This document shows positions 1 through 11,227 of a stretch of 64,000 nucleotides of DNA, piece by piece (within the stretch, counting starts at the first letter, position 1; each line of letters starts with the position of its first letter). Source of the stretch: Cordylochernes scorpioides. Taxonomy: Eukaryota > Arthropoda > Arachnida > Pseudoscorpiones > Chernetidae. The translations under genes were made by a program, and so were the position numbers. A model generated the notes under the pieces. It did not search any database and was not told the DNA's origin. It worked only from the letters and a program-made list of their open reading frames with translations. The stretch is from contig CP092880.1 of the NCBI GenBank assembly GCA_030710605.1, forward strand, positions 11,387,639 to 11,451,638, written 5' to 3'.

Positions 1-717
1 AGCGAAAAAATTTATTCATTACCTTTTATATTTTTTTCACTATGTTTCTAATGTCCTCTAATGTACATGGATGCTTTGCTCATATATGATTGTCCCTTTT
101 AAAGCGCTAATAAGATCTGCAACTGTTGTAACTGTAAATATGCATATTTTGTGTGGTATTACAAAAGTTTCAATAAATATCTTTTTTAAATATTTTCTCT
201 TCAAGCCCATCATACACACATGCTACATTTTTCACATGTTTCAATGTGTAGGGTTTTAAACCTTCATGGTAAGGTATTCTTACTTAAGAAGTATACTGTG
301 TTAGAAAAATTTATGGTTTTTCATTATTGGTTATTATTGTGTTTATTTTACATACATGTGTTTATATTACATAGTATATGTTATTTTTTGATAATTTGAT
401 TGGAAATATTAGTTTTAGCACAACTTGCTTCATACCGTAATGTTATATCTGTGTTGGCTTGCTGAACAATACTGGCCCAACATGAATTTACCTATGTTTA
501 CCCAAATTACCATTTTAGCATAAGTATACATCTTGCACCTAATAAGAGACCTAAACAATGTGTAAGGTTGAACAAAGAGTGGTCTAACATACTCATTGTT
601 TAGGTTTCAGTGAACAAAGAGGTCAGTAAATTTTATTAGAAAAAAAAACTATTCCATGTAATGTAATAGAAACAAAATAAACCTCATCCTACCTAATATA
701 CATTACTAATGAGGAAG
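1..717. other. AT-rich stretch, nothing recognised
   Basis: I see no coding, RNA or repeat signal. Short open frames here have low complexity and no family resemblance. Confidence 0.5.
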
Positions 718-1034
718 AGGGGTCGGTGGAAGGCTGGTTAAACCGTTTGGTTTACGATCACTACGACCCGGGTTCGCTCCCCGCATTGGACACTTTTTTC
801 TGTTTAAAAAAAAAAATGCTCCAATGGCCCCCCGATTCTTGCAAAAGTCCAACCCCACCAGCGAGTGCAAGTAACCAAACGGGGCTCTGGCACATTTGTA
901 AGTGCAAAGTCGAACTGCTTTCACATGTGTAGACATGTGGTGCGCTTACAGTAAAAAGCAGTCGCTAACTACCCACCATGCTTATCATGGCCTGTACCAC
1001 GTGTACTAGGGATAAGCAAAAAAATAAAAAAATA
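718..1034 (+). repeat. tRNA-derived SINE, copy 1
   Basis: The head resembles a tRNA: GGTCGGTGGAAGGCTGG near the start (A-box region) and CCCGGGTTCGCTCCC (B-box region, about 766-782). A conserved body of about 200 bp follows, ending in GGGATAAGC and an A-rich tail. Two further copies (50594-50906 plus strand, 55535-55838 minus strand) share head, body and tail, which fixes the boundaries. Such elements are transcribed by RNA polymerase III and moved by a LINE in trans. The B box of this copy has drifted (TTCGCTCC instead of TTCGATTCC). Confidence 0.8.
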
Positions 1035-1251
1035 ATGAGGATTAAAGATTTTGATTTGTGTTGAAAATTTTGCATGCATTTCTTTATTTCTGTTCTTATC
1101 TTGCAAAGCTAATGGATTGTTTAGGTTGCTTATTTTTGACTCGACAATTTGTTTAGTGATAAAGTGGTATAGCGTTCTTTTTCAGAGCATCACCCTACAA
1201 AAAAATTACCTGACCTTTCCTAATATTCAGATAGATTGATTATATCAACGT

Positions 1252-1376
1252 ACTAGACTACAAACATTCCCTCGAGTAAAAACAATTATTAAAAAAAAAA
1301 TCTTATCTAAATATATATCACTCGGGTAGATATGCACACGGGTCAATCCCGGGGCGAAGCCCGGGTCGGCGTCTAG
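1252..1376 (+). mobile_element. Helitron 3' end (element A)
   Basis: The segment ends in a GC-rich hairpin (CCCGGGGCGAAGCCCGGG, about 1348-1366) followed by CTAG at 1373-1376, the standard Helitron 3' signature. The subterminal ACTAGACTACAAACATTCC is repeated in element B at 2034-2052. The 5' end was not found. It is a rolling-circle transposon remnant with no Rep/helicase coding. Confidence 0.75.
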
Positions 1377-1379
1377 TAA

Positions 1380-2091
1380 TCTATATTAATAAAATGGAAA
1401 TTTCATAAGTGGACACCACTAAAAACTTTCGTTACAATGCATCAATTTCGACCAAATTTTCAACATTTATGTAAAACGAGATGGAGCAGGTTTTGCTTAA
1501 CATCAAAATATATTTCCTAACATTAACATGCGTAACTTCGCTGTTATCGATTAAATACAAAAAAAAATCAACAGAGTTAATTTTATTTATATATAAATAC
1601 AAAATTAAATTTCAACAGAGTTAATTTTTTTTACATACTAGCTAATAATCTCAATCTAAAAAATATTCAAAACAAGCAATTTTAAGATAACACCATATGT
1701 AAAACAGTCGGCCAAGAAAACAACAACGATATTACATCTTTCTCACATATTAACACACAATCTTGATTAATAATTAAAACTAATCTTTAACATTGTTTAT
1801 TATACTTCATCTTTTTTTTTCTACATTTGTTTTTAAATACCCAATTGTTTTATCATGTTTCTAATTTCGCCTAACAAATATACAAATTTATAGTGACCAA
1901 CATATGCAAATTTTATCTTTGTTTTTATTTAACTTGATATCGTAAACATAACATCCATTGTAAGCATTTTTCTGTTCACCTTCGTGGTTTCTCTTTTCTC
2001 TGATAGTTTTTAGGTGTAGTATATTTTCTTATTACTAGACTACAAACATTCCCTCGAGAAAAACCTGGGCGAAGCCGGGTACATCCGCTAG
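1380..2091 (+). mobile_element. non-autonomous Helitron (element B)
   Basis: It starts with TCTATATTAATAAAATGG, the usual 5' TC end of arthropod Helitrons, and ends with a hairpin (2064-2080) and CTAG at 2088-2091. The flanking bases are A at 1379 and T at 2092, as expected for insertion between A and T without a target duplication. About 712 bp, with no coding capacity. It begins three bases after the CTAG of element A, so the two are head-to-tail neighbours. Confidence 0.8.
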
Positions 2092-2823
2092 TATTATATA
2101 TATAGTTAAAGTTATTTGATGTTGATATAAAGACATATTGTTGGCAGTTGAATAACTGGTTATGGATAATAAATTGATAATACATTCATCTGTAAGCAAT
2201 AAATAAACAACTAATTAACATTCACAGAAATTTAATGCTTTCATCCTACAAAAAATAGTAGATGCCAAGAGAATTTTATTTTATTTTATTATTACAGAAG
2301 CACGATGTCTATCAGACTATTGTGCTATATTAGAATTATTTACATATATATCTTTAATTATTTACACGATGAATTAGTAGTGATTTATAAATTTGTGTAC
2401 AAATTGCTTTAAACTTACAAAAGTGTTCATAAGATTGAGTATATACAGAAAGATGGCATTATGTCAAAGTAAACAAGTACAATTTGGTTAGTCAGAGGGC
2501 AAGCCAACAAAAGGTGCTCTGGTGTTTCAACTGGTGTTGTCAAGAGAAGAAATTCACGAATAAATAACACAAATCTATAATTCCAAAATACAATAAATAA
2601 CATCTACATTAAATTCAAAGCTTTATACCAACATATATAAATGAATAGAATTCAGATTTATCTGTTTTAATGAAACTCTGAATGAACTGTATCGTACAAA
2701 TATTGAAAGACATCATCTGTATGTTTTTGTGCAAGAGCACATGTCGGGGAGATCTGTCTGACTTCAGGGCTAGACATCATACCAGACGACCATCAGTGGG
2801 ATTCGTCTGATGAAAATAATATT
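2092..2823. other. AT-rich stretch, nothing recognised
   Basis: No gene or repeat family could be assigned. Confidence 0.4.
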
Positions 2824-3096
2824 TGTTAGTTAGTTATGTAAATGTACTTTGTATTTATATTTTATTTAAATAGCTATTTTGCATTTTTTTCTATTGTTTT
2901 ATCTTTTGCCTATAAAAAAGGCGATGTTGCCTGTGCCGGCAGTTGTCGTAGTAGTAGTCGTAGTGAGGCTGGTAGAGTAGAGCCCACGGCTTGCTTGATG
3001 AGATGGACGTACTTCTTCGCTAGGCCTTATGTAATCTACGGGAAAAATAAAACCAGTTGTTTTATTCGATTTTAGTTTGCTTTTGTATACAGCGTT
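2824..3096 (+). promoter_or_regulatory. LTR-like promoter segment cut by the gap
   Basis: A TATA box (TATAAAAAAG, 2911-2920) precedes a GC-richer stretch and then a polyadenylation-type AAATAAAACC at about 3044-3053. TATA, transcribed block and poly(A) signal over roughly 270 bp is the layout of a solo LTR, and TGTTAG at 2824 could be its 5' end. The sequence runs into the N gap, so neither the 3' end nor a target duplication can be checked. A host core promoter is the alternative. Confidence 0.35.
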
Positions 3097-3196
3097 NNNN
3101 NNNNNNNNNNNNNNNNNNNNNNNNNNNNNNNNNNNNNNNNNNNNNNNNNNNNNNNNNNNNNNNNNNNNNNNNNNNNNNNNNNNNNNNNNNNNNNNN
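3097..3196. other. assembly gap, 100 N
   Basis: Exactly 100 N, the conventional placeholder for a gap of unknown size. Confidence 0.99.
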
Positions 3197-4111
3197 TTTT
3201 AATACAAAGCTAGGTCATAGTATGAAATAGAAATAAAATTCTAAGTAATATTATCCCTTTAATGATTTAAGCATCTTAAATAGAATATTTTCTATCCATA
3301 TAATTAAATAATAAAAATTCTTTTACATATTAATAAAGAAACCTAGCCCTAAATTCCTTATTATTTTGTCAAAGTGTAATTAAATACTTTACATCTTCTA
3401 AAAGTTAAATTGATATTAACTATATATATAGGATCAAACACTGAATTTTTTTCCTTTAACGAATTCTATGAAAATTTATTTGAGCAATGATTTTAATATA
3501 GAGTACGTATAAAAATATAGAGCAATTTCAATATGATAATATTTTATTTAGTTCTAGTTTGTGTAGACGAAAATATATAAATATAATATTGTCAAATAGT
3601 TACACCAGGCTGCGGTTTGGCAAATCCTTCAGTCTTGATTCTCTCCTCAGACGTGTCTTGAATCTTTCCAGAACGTGTCTCAACAATCCTACAAGGTTAA
3701 CCCAGTCAATAATAAGACAAACTATATATTTAGGTAACACCTAGAATCTCTCTTTATTTATCACATCAAAGTTTAAAGCAGGTTGTGTATTCAGTGTATC
3801 AAAATATTAATTATTTTATAGTACATATTATTTCATAATGATATTCTGTTTTATAAAAATAAATAAATATAAAATTTAGATTAGAAATATATGGAAAATA
3901 ATATTATAAATTGTCGCATACCTCGAGATATTTGCATAGTATTGTTCTGTTTTATATATTTTTACATTTTGTTTCTTATGAAAGGATGATATATTTGCAT
4001 GAACGCGAGAAGCGCGATGTATATATATAGGTAGGAAAGATAATAAAGTTAGAGTTTCTTTTGCTATGAAGCTTCTCATGTCTCGTAAAACTCGTTCTTC
4101 TAGAATAGAAC
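3197..4111 (-). repeat. inverted copy of 18416-19329
   Basis: The reverse complement of this block matches 18416-19329 almost base for base, with only a few single-base indels noticed. It begins at the first base after the first gap; its partner begins at the first base after the second gap. The content is AT-rich and unrecognised. It is most simply a missed contig-end overlap; see the findings. Confidence 0.9.
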
Positions 4112-4445
4112 ATCACATAAATAATTTGAAAATTATGCGCATTAATCATGATGCAACAATATGTACGTATATATAAATATTGCTTAATGAGAATAATATA
4201 ATTTTTGACACAGAATAATCCTAACCTTTGATTTAATTTTGTTTGACGACAAAAAATATATATATATAGTTATCATTGTTTTTCTTTATTTTATCTTAAT
4301 ATTGATTCCTTTCAACTCTTTGTCTTTCTTATGTTTTGACTGTGATTCACTAAAGGTGCATTCTCTCCAAGTTTTAACAGAGACATTTGAAATACAAGAA
4401 ATCTTAGAATATAAATATTTATCATTAAAAAATAATATTTATATA
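4112..4445. other. AT-rich flank of composite element 1
   Basis: Nothing recognised. The bases just before 4446 are TA, the transposon target site. Confidence 0.4.
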
Positions 4446-4868
4446 CAGGGTGATCCAAAAGTCCCGCACTATTTTAAAAATTAATAACTCCGCGAATATT
4501 TGCGCTAGAGCAATGCGGTAAACACCATTGTATTCAGGATGCAATGGGATTTTTTATGGCAAATAATGAAAAATTCGAAATTGATTTTAGTTACAATTTT
4601 ATTCGCCAGATGGCGCTCTACCAGAATTAGAGATTCAGCGGCCAAATTGTTTGATAAATTGAAAAATATAACTGATCGACACGTATTTTTCCTTTTTGAA
4701 TACCAGGAAAGAACCCTAATAATATCAAATAACAAATTAATAAAACACCACTTCGCCAAAAGTATGAAGAATTGTTTAACAATTTTAAATACAATCAGAG
4801 ATATGTAAAATAGGTAAATGCAAATTAAAACATGTAGCAAAATATTTATTTTTATATGAGGTTTTGTG
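4446..4868 (+). repeat. left terminal inverted repeat of composite 1
   Basis: It pairs with 15622-16046 over about 420 bp, with scattered substitutions. The same sequence forms the ends of composite 2. Short open frames inside it on both strands are by-products. Confidence 0.85.
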
Positions 4869-5579
4869 AAATAGATTGAATGTTTGAAAAACACTGCTGA
4901 TATCAATACACGAATTTTTGAAATGTTAATATAGTACCAAAAATTATGATGGCACTATTAATAGGATTTCTTGCTATAAGAAATGTGTAGTTTCTTGACT
5001 GATTGGCGACCCTTGACTATTTAACTGGATATTTGTCATGATCCAACAAATGAAATATAGAGGGGGAGTGACAAAATATATTTGTCGTACTTTATTCCAA
5101 ATATCCTATGGGCTTGTCAAATGTTATCATTGTTTATTATACTGTACACAATTTTAAAAATGTGCCCCCTCAAATAAAAATAAATTTTAAATCGCCTTTT
5201 GCGTTGAAAAACGTGGTAGTAAAATCATTTTGTATTTTTTTTTCACAAAATTTCTAAAGTTATTAGTGTACAGAAAATATTCCTTATGCTACATGTATTT
5301 CTTATGTATGTATTTCTATGTTATCTATTATTTATTATCTATGTATTTCTTCTAATGAGCGAAAAGCGAAAAACTAAACATAAGGGGTAAAATTGTGTGT
5401 ACCAGTGTTATTCGAGAAGTTATAACACTCTGGTTTGCACGACATAATATGTGAGCAAATGACAAACAAAATATTACTGTTCACAAAAAAAAAGAGTCAA
5501 GATGTGAGGACAGCATTTATTATCCCCATATCCCAACACAAAGAGCTGCAAAATATTGATAGATAATATAATACATGGC

Positions 5580-6362
5580 GGCTTATACAACACATGAGGT
5601 AACTGCCTTCTCTCTTGTATTAGGTCACAATCCTTGCTCAATGTGGCACCCTTCATTCTCAATCACCGCCTGCAGACGATAAATGACAGAATGGACAGCA
5701 TTAAATAACATATCTGTTAAATTGATAAAGCGTGCCATCTGATAGAAGCCTTCAACATGGCCAATGTGGTAGGCCAGCATCGATAAACACACGATTTAAT
5801 GTATCCCCATAAACAAAAATCGCAAGGCGTCAAGTCTGTTGATCTTGGAGGCCACTGGTATATAAAGTGGCGACCTATCACACGATTTTCACCGAACGTA
5901 TCCTTCAGCAATTGTTTGGCACCTCGGGAGATATGAGGAGGTCCTCCATCTTTCATGAATGTTATTTCGCTTAGTGCTTTTACCCTGCAATATGGGAATA
6001 CCCTTTTCTCATAACGTTCACCAGTTACAAAAACGGTTTTAAAAGTTCTTCCATTGATTTTTCAAAGAAAAATGACCCAATAATAAAAGAAGTGAACCCA
6101 CACAAAACTGTAACTCTAGGCTGGTAAAGTGGCATTTCTGTGAAAATCCTAGGGTTCTCTGTTGCCCAAATGCGGCTGTTTTGAATGTTTAATTCTCCGT
6201 TTAGAGAAAAGTGAGCATCATCTGTCCACAGAACATTCGACAGCCAGTTTTCATCAATATCAATTTGCCGGAAAACCCATGCAGCGAATTCTTGACGCAT
6301 CTCAAAATCGCCAACTTTCAGCTCGTGAAATCTTTGCATTTTGTATGGGTACACACAATAGA
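5580..6362 (-). pseudogene. transposase remnant, IS630/Tc1/mariner superfamily (composite 1)
   Basis: The C-terminal two thirds of a DDE transposase, broken by frameshifts. Reading leftwards: HPYKMQ-like entry, WTDDAHFSLNGE (first catalytic Asp), CGFTS and IIGSFFFEK, DGGPPHIS (second Asp), then WPPRSTDLTPCDF (third Asp), followed by LWGYIKS and a basic tail. About 41-42 residues separate the second and third Asp, wider than the 34 of mariner and Tc1, which suggests the DD41D-type group. The helix-turn-helix N-terminus is deleted: at about 6365 the sequence jumps into LINE A endonuclease code. The enzyme would bind the inverted ends and cut at TA. Non-functional. Confidence 0.75.
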
Positions 6363-6372
6363 GACATTAAGT

Positions 6373-8255
6373 GAAGCGTCTTCGGATATCACAATCATAC
6401 TTCGGCGAATTTAACGCCAAAAGTTCAATTCGGGGATCACCTGTCCAGGATAACAAAAGTCAGCAGGTTGAGGACATGCTAACCGACCTCGACCTTACAC
6501 CGTTAAATAACGGAGAGAACAGCTATCTATCTAAGTCCACAGGCACAGAATCCGCAATAGACATCACAGCGATAAATTACAACATCGCACCCACAACACA
6601 ATGGAAAATCCTGAGAGGTGCAATCAGTGACCACAGACCAATTTTAACAACCCTAAACTTCAAAATTGAGAATGTCCATTAGAATAAAAGAACATGGAAC
6701 TTTAGGAAAGCCGACTTGAAAAAAATTCACAGAAAAGCTTGAAGAACTGTGCAACGAAAAATTGAATTACAGAACGCTTGACAAAAGCTTGGAAAAATTC
6801 ACTTCGAACATTTAAAAAGCTGCAAAAGAGCATCGATAACTAGAGGTAGACGTAAAGACCTGTGGATACCTTACTGGAAGGACCACAACATCGAGGCAAT
6901 GATTTCAGAGAAAGAGACAATATCAATGGACTTCTTAAAACAAATAAAACAGAAAGGAACTCATTGAAATTATTCACAAAATATAACAATAAATTTGGAT
7001 ATTCAAACAAGAAAAATGGCATAATTCTGCGAAAAAAATGGATCCAAGAAAGGACAGCCAACACTGGAATATAATTAGAGTGTTAGAGAACAATCAAAAC
7101 CAACACCAATCCTCCAATACTCTAACCGATATGAATAGAACAGCGAGAACGAGAACAAACAGATGGCTGACATAATTGCTGAATATCTTTCAAGCACTTC
7201 CATACTCAACTATACGAATGAAGACAGGACTCTAAAAATAATATAAACCAGTTAGTTAAACAAGCAAGAAACTTCCATCAACAAGATATTTTCTCGAGAG
7301 ACTTCACACTGAATGAGCTAAACTCATCAATAAAAAAATCCAAGAGGTCACCAAGAGATAATCTAATCTTTGGTCAAATGATTAAACACTTTGAAGTCAA
7401 AGCTAATAATCAACTCCTACGAATACTGAACATTTCATGGCAAACTGGTAAACTACCAAAGAATTGGAAGATATCAATTATAGTGCCAATACTGAAGCCA
7501 AACAAAGATGCCAAGGAATACAAGAACTATCGGCCAATTGCTCTCGCCAGCATACTTTGTAAAATTCCAGAACAAATTATCCACTCTAGGCTCATAGTCT
7601 GGCTCACAAAAAATAATAAAATAAACCTCTACCAAACGGCCTATAGATCCCAGCACTGTACAACTGATCAACTGTTCTACTTCTGTCAATCAATAATAGA
7701 TTCTTTCCGGGAAAAACCGCCAAAGAAGACCACGGCTATATTCCTTGATATGACCTCAGCTTTTGATCGAGTATGGAGGGAGAAATTACGTGAAAAGCTG
7801 CACAACATCGGAGTAAGAGGAAAAACCTTAATCTGGATTGCAGACTTCTTAAGGGGAAGAAGGTTAAAGGTTTGGGTCAATGGAGAATTTTCCAAGGAAA
7901 GAAGAACATGGGCTGGTGTACCTCAGGGATCTGTGCTCAGTCCTCTACTCTATCTGCTATATATTAACGACATACATCCTTACCTCACTGAAGACACAAA
8001 GGTTGCCTGTTATGCAGATGATAAAGCCATATGGCACACAAGTAGCAGCATAGAAAAATCGTAAAAGATACTGAAGACATCAATGAGAGGACTGGAGAAG
8101 TGGGCAATGGAACTCCAAATGACCATAAACCCAATAAAACCAAACCTATGCGTCTTCTCCACTCCCAGGGAAAAAGGCATAAATATAACAACAAAATAAG
8201 CATAAACAAACCAATAATTGATAAAATTAGAAATCCATAATACCTAGGTGTGATA
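6373..8255 (+). pseudogene. LINE A, copy 1: endonuclease end, linker and reverse transcriptase
   Basis: Non-LTR retrotransposon ORF2, 5'-truncated by a deletion. 6371-6682 holds the last part of an APE endonuclease ending in AISDHRPIL (the catalytic SDH motif). A frameshifted linker follows, then a reverse transcriptase in one 228-codon frame (7378-8064): KNYRPIAL, FLDMTSAFDRVW, GVPQGSVLSPLLY and the active site CYADDKAIW at about 8010-8036. A stop closes it at 8064. The enzyme would nick chromosomal DNA and copy its RNA there. RNase H and a CCHC tail lie far downstream at 14542-15363, split off by later insertions. Type: Jockey/I superfamily. Confidence 0.85.
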
Positions 8256-8525
8256 CTGCAGTCCTGGATCTTTCCAGTTGGTCTCGAGGACCACGCCATC
8301 ACCATCTCCTAAGCGGCGAAGTACGCGATCTATGTATTCATCGTAGATCGCAAAATACGTGGTGTCGCTGGAGACCCACTGGCGATTCTCCACCAAACTC
8401 TGCAGCGCTGGCAGAGGCGCCATATTCATTGTACATAGTGTATATAATGCATATTATATTTTTTTAATAGTGCAGACTGTGTATGTATTGACAAGATGTC
8501 AACAAAATTATTTTAATTATTATTT
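8256..8525 (-). pseudogene. exon-like insert of unknown protein, start codon included
   Basis: About 270 bp interrupt LINE A between GTGTGATACT and ATGAGGAATT, which are adjacent in copy 2 (about 47530). On the minus strand there is an AT-rich leader, an ATG at 8429, then about 58 codons with GC-rich third positions, unlike the surroundings: MNMAPLPALQSLVENRQW at the start and DGVVLETNWKDPGLQ at the end. The frame runs into LINE sequence exactly at the insert edge. It looks like a promoter-proximal first exon of a host gene. I do not recognise the protein. Confidence 0.5.
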
Positions 8526-8855
8526 ATGAGGAATTTTAATTTTCATAGCACATAATTAGCACCTCAAATAGAGCTATCAGAAAACTAAACATTCTGAGAA
8601 GGCTATGTGGAACAAATTGGGGAGCAAAACCCAGAATTCTCAGAAACAACATATACCACCTTAATAAGACCGGTAATGGAATATGCAACACCGGTCTGGG
8701 CTCCCTCAAGCTCATCACTAAAAGTAAGAATAGACAGTGTTCAAGCAAAAGCGGCCAAAATAATCACTGGTGCTGTTTCATCCACCAACAATGAGAAAAT
8801 TCAGAGAGAATGTGTTCTAGACCTACTCGCTCGAAAGCAGAAGACAAAATAAAAA
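8526..8855 (+). pseudogene. LINE A, copy 1: segment after the reverse transcriptase
   Basis: Continues LINE A after the exon-like insert. It encodes the stretch typical after the RT palm, with RPVMEYATPVWAPSSSS and VQAKAAKIITG in one frame (8607-8852). The matching part of copy 2 is 47545-47870. It stops at 8855, where an R1-like LINE begins. Confidence 0.8.
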
Positions 8856-11227
8856 CAACTTGGATCGGCACTTCGGAAACGAGGAACCAGAGGACGAGAT
8901 CTCTCTGACCACTTGTGGTTTGGTGGATCCGCCCTTTTCTGAGAATGAGGTGAAACTGACGGCTTTCAAGTTCGGGAAAAGGAAATCTTCTGGTCCCGAA
9001 GGGATCGTTAACACGGTCGTGAAAGCCCTGGTAAGGATGCACCCATCGCTTCTTTCCAGGTTATTCAATAAGTGCCTGGACACTGGTACATTTCCTGAGG
9101 CATGGAAGGTTGCCCGAGTAGTGCTTCTCGAAAAGTCTGGTAGAAAGGGTAATTTTCCTAATGATTATCGTCCGCTTTCTTTACTAGTGTGTCTAGGTAA
9201 GGTCCTGGATAGCCTACTAGCTCAGCGACTGAAGCACTGGCTAGAGAGTAATGAGCTCCTTTCCTCTTTCCAACATGGTTTTAGGGAAGGGAAGTCCACA
9301 ACCACAGCTCTGAACGAGGTGTTAGAGGGGGTTGAGATGGGCTTAAATAAGGGTGCTTGGGTTCTTTTCGTGGCCCTGGACATTGATGGCGCGTTCAACT
9401 CCATGAGCTGGAACAAGTTGATGAGAAATTTGATGGACATGGGTTGTCCTGATAATTTGTGCAGCTTGATTTGTGACTTCCTGAGGGATAGACGGATTAG
9501 CCTCAGTTTTGGTGGGCGGAAGTTGGAAAGAAACTGTGCTAGGGGTTTCCCCCAGGGCTCTTGTTGCGGACCTATTCTGTGGAATATCCTGGTAAACACC
9601 GTTTTCCAGGAGGGGCTTAATGAGGGAGCCAGGCTGGTTCTCTATGCTGACGACCAGTTCCTCATCATTGAGACTGCTTCGAGAGCGAAGGCTGAGAAGT
9701 GTGTTGAAACTTCTCTCCAAATTTTCTCGATCTGGGCCCATAACTCTGGCCTTAAGTTCAATGTCTCCAAAACTAAAGCCCTCAGCCTAGGGACATAAGA
9801 ACTAAAAGGAAACACAAGTCGGCTATCCGGATGGAAGGACGGAGGGTAGCGTTGGTCAATAGGATGACCATCCTGGGGGTGGTCATTGATGACAAGATGG
9901 GTTGGCAATACCAGGCGGAGGAGATGGTGGCGAGAGGCAGGGAGGCGTTGTGCAGGCCTGTCCTGGTTGGCCCTCAACAGGGGGGGGGGGGAGAAGAAGG
10001 GTACTATTTTTAGGAACCTCTGCCTCTCCTGTGTCGAGCCAATCCTGCTATATGCTTCCAGGGCTTGGTGGCGCCGAAACAGGGATCAGAAGGTGGCAAC
10101 AACTCTAGAGAGAGTGCAGAGGACAGCGGCACTCAGAATCACAGGGGGATATCGCACTACCAGCAGGTAGGCCTTATTGGTCCTCGCTGGGCTTATTCCC
10201 CTGGGATTGAAACTAGAGGAGGAGACCATCAGACAGAAGATCTGGGAGAAAAGGGAAGATGCCCTGGGACTTTAAGCGGGGGCCCTGGAATCGAAGAGGG
10301 ACTCAAGAAAGCCTCCGCAGTGGTTGCCAAAGTGGAATTGGAGTCCTAGAGGGCCGACGGAAATTGGCACGGAGGTTTTCACTGATGGTAGTAAGTCTGG
10401 AACCAATACTGGAGCTGGGGTAGTGATATACACTAATGGAGAGCTGATCTTCCAAGAAGGTTTAGCACTCAGAGTGGACGAATTGGTCTTTTCAGCCGAG
10501 CTGGTTGCGATCAGGGAAGCCCTCAGAGTGTGTGCCGAGAAGAACTTCAGCCCCTGGACCGCCTCTATTCAGATTGTATGTCGGCCCTCGTCGTTATCAA
10601 TCTGGAGAAAGGGCAACTCGCGCATCAAATAATCCAGGAGCTGGAGATGATGACGCGGGCCCAGGAGCTCCTTTGGTTTAGGAGACACAGCCTCATCGAA
10701 GGTAATGAGTTCGCAGACAGGATCGCTAAGGCAGGATGCTTTAGAGGTAGATCACTGAGGACCCCAGTGACCAAGAAAGAAGTTTATAGGAGGATCAGGG
10801 GTCACGTCCAGGACTTATGGTTGGACAGATGGAGGAACAGTGTGAAGGGGAGAGAGGTATTCAATGGGGTAACAACACCCAAGTACCTATGTAAGGTAAT
10901 GTCCCACAAACTCATTAGGGTAGTTCGGGACATGGGCTCTCTTCCCCAAGTCTCTACAGATTTAAAATTAAGAGAAACCCTGATTGCGTCTATGGAGAAA
11001 GGGATGTGAATGCACGCCACTACGTCTTGGATTGCCCAAGGGTAGTGGGTGTGCAGGAAGAGAGAAGGAGGGCGAGGGGCGCGATCGAGAGTAAGCTGCT
11101 GAGAAATCACAGCAAGCTTCTTGAGAAAGCCCACGACGTGGCAGCTGAGCTTTTCCTCAGCTGTGAGTGAACAGAGTCTACCGGGGGCTGCCTCCCCGCG
11201 GTCCCTGCTGGACACAGTAGATAGTTT
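8856..11227 (+). mobile_element. R1-like non-LTR retrotransposon, 5'-truncated
   Basis: Reverse transcriptase, RNase H and C-terminal region of a second LINE, lacking ORF1 and endonuclease. After the RT frame (8860-9798) the code is frameshifted. RNase H is at about 10324-10740 (EVFTDGSKSG, FSAELVAIREAL, EGNEFADRIAKAG). The C-terminal zinc-knuckle-like stretch (RHYVLDCPR, about 11010-11040) leads to a TGA at about 11167. It is markedly more GC-rich than LINE A, and it replaces about 320 bp of LINE A together with the next element. Confidence 0.85.
8860..9798 (+). CDS. R1-like reverse transcriptase domain, open fragment
   Basis: A single open frame of 312 codons covering the whole RT palm. 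Motifs in order: KRKSSGPEGI, NDYRPLSLL, QHGFREGKSTTTAL, FVALDIDGAFNSM (motif A Asp), RGFPQGSCCGP and the active site LYADDQFLI, with the SGLKFNVSKTK motif near the end. All catalytic residues are present. It starts inside the old ORF2 because of 5' truncation, so the ATG at 8860 is not the natural start. The best-preserved RT in the window. R1 relatives often insert at fixed targets; this one sits in another LINE. Confidence 0.8.
   Translation: MDRHFGNEEPEDEISLTTCGLVDPPFSENEVKLTAFKFGKRKSSGPEGIVNTVVKALVRMHPSLLSRLFNKCLDTGTFPEAWKVARVVLLEKSGRKGNFPNDYRPLSLLVCLGKVLDSLLAQRLKHWLESNELLSSFQHGFREGKSTTTALNEVLEGVEMGLNKGAWVLFVALDIDGAFNSMSWNKLMRNLMDMGCPDNLCSLICDFLRDRRISLSFGGRKLERNCARGFPQGSCCGPILWNILVNTVFQEGLNEGARLVLYADDQFLIIETASRAKAEKCVETSLQIFSIWAHNSGLKFNVSKTKALSLGT

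Noticed and set aside
4505..4906. 133-codon minus-strand frame, and similar frames at 15742, 39063 and 39082
   Set aside because: They lie entirely in the terminal inverted repeats of the composite element and appear on both strands; the sequence has no protein-like features.
9222..9741. Minus-strand frames of 125 and 132 codons
   Set aside because: They are antisense shadows of the intact R1-like RT frame on the plus strand.
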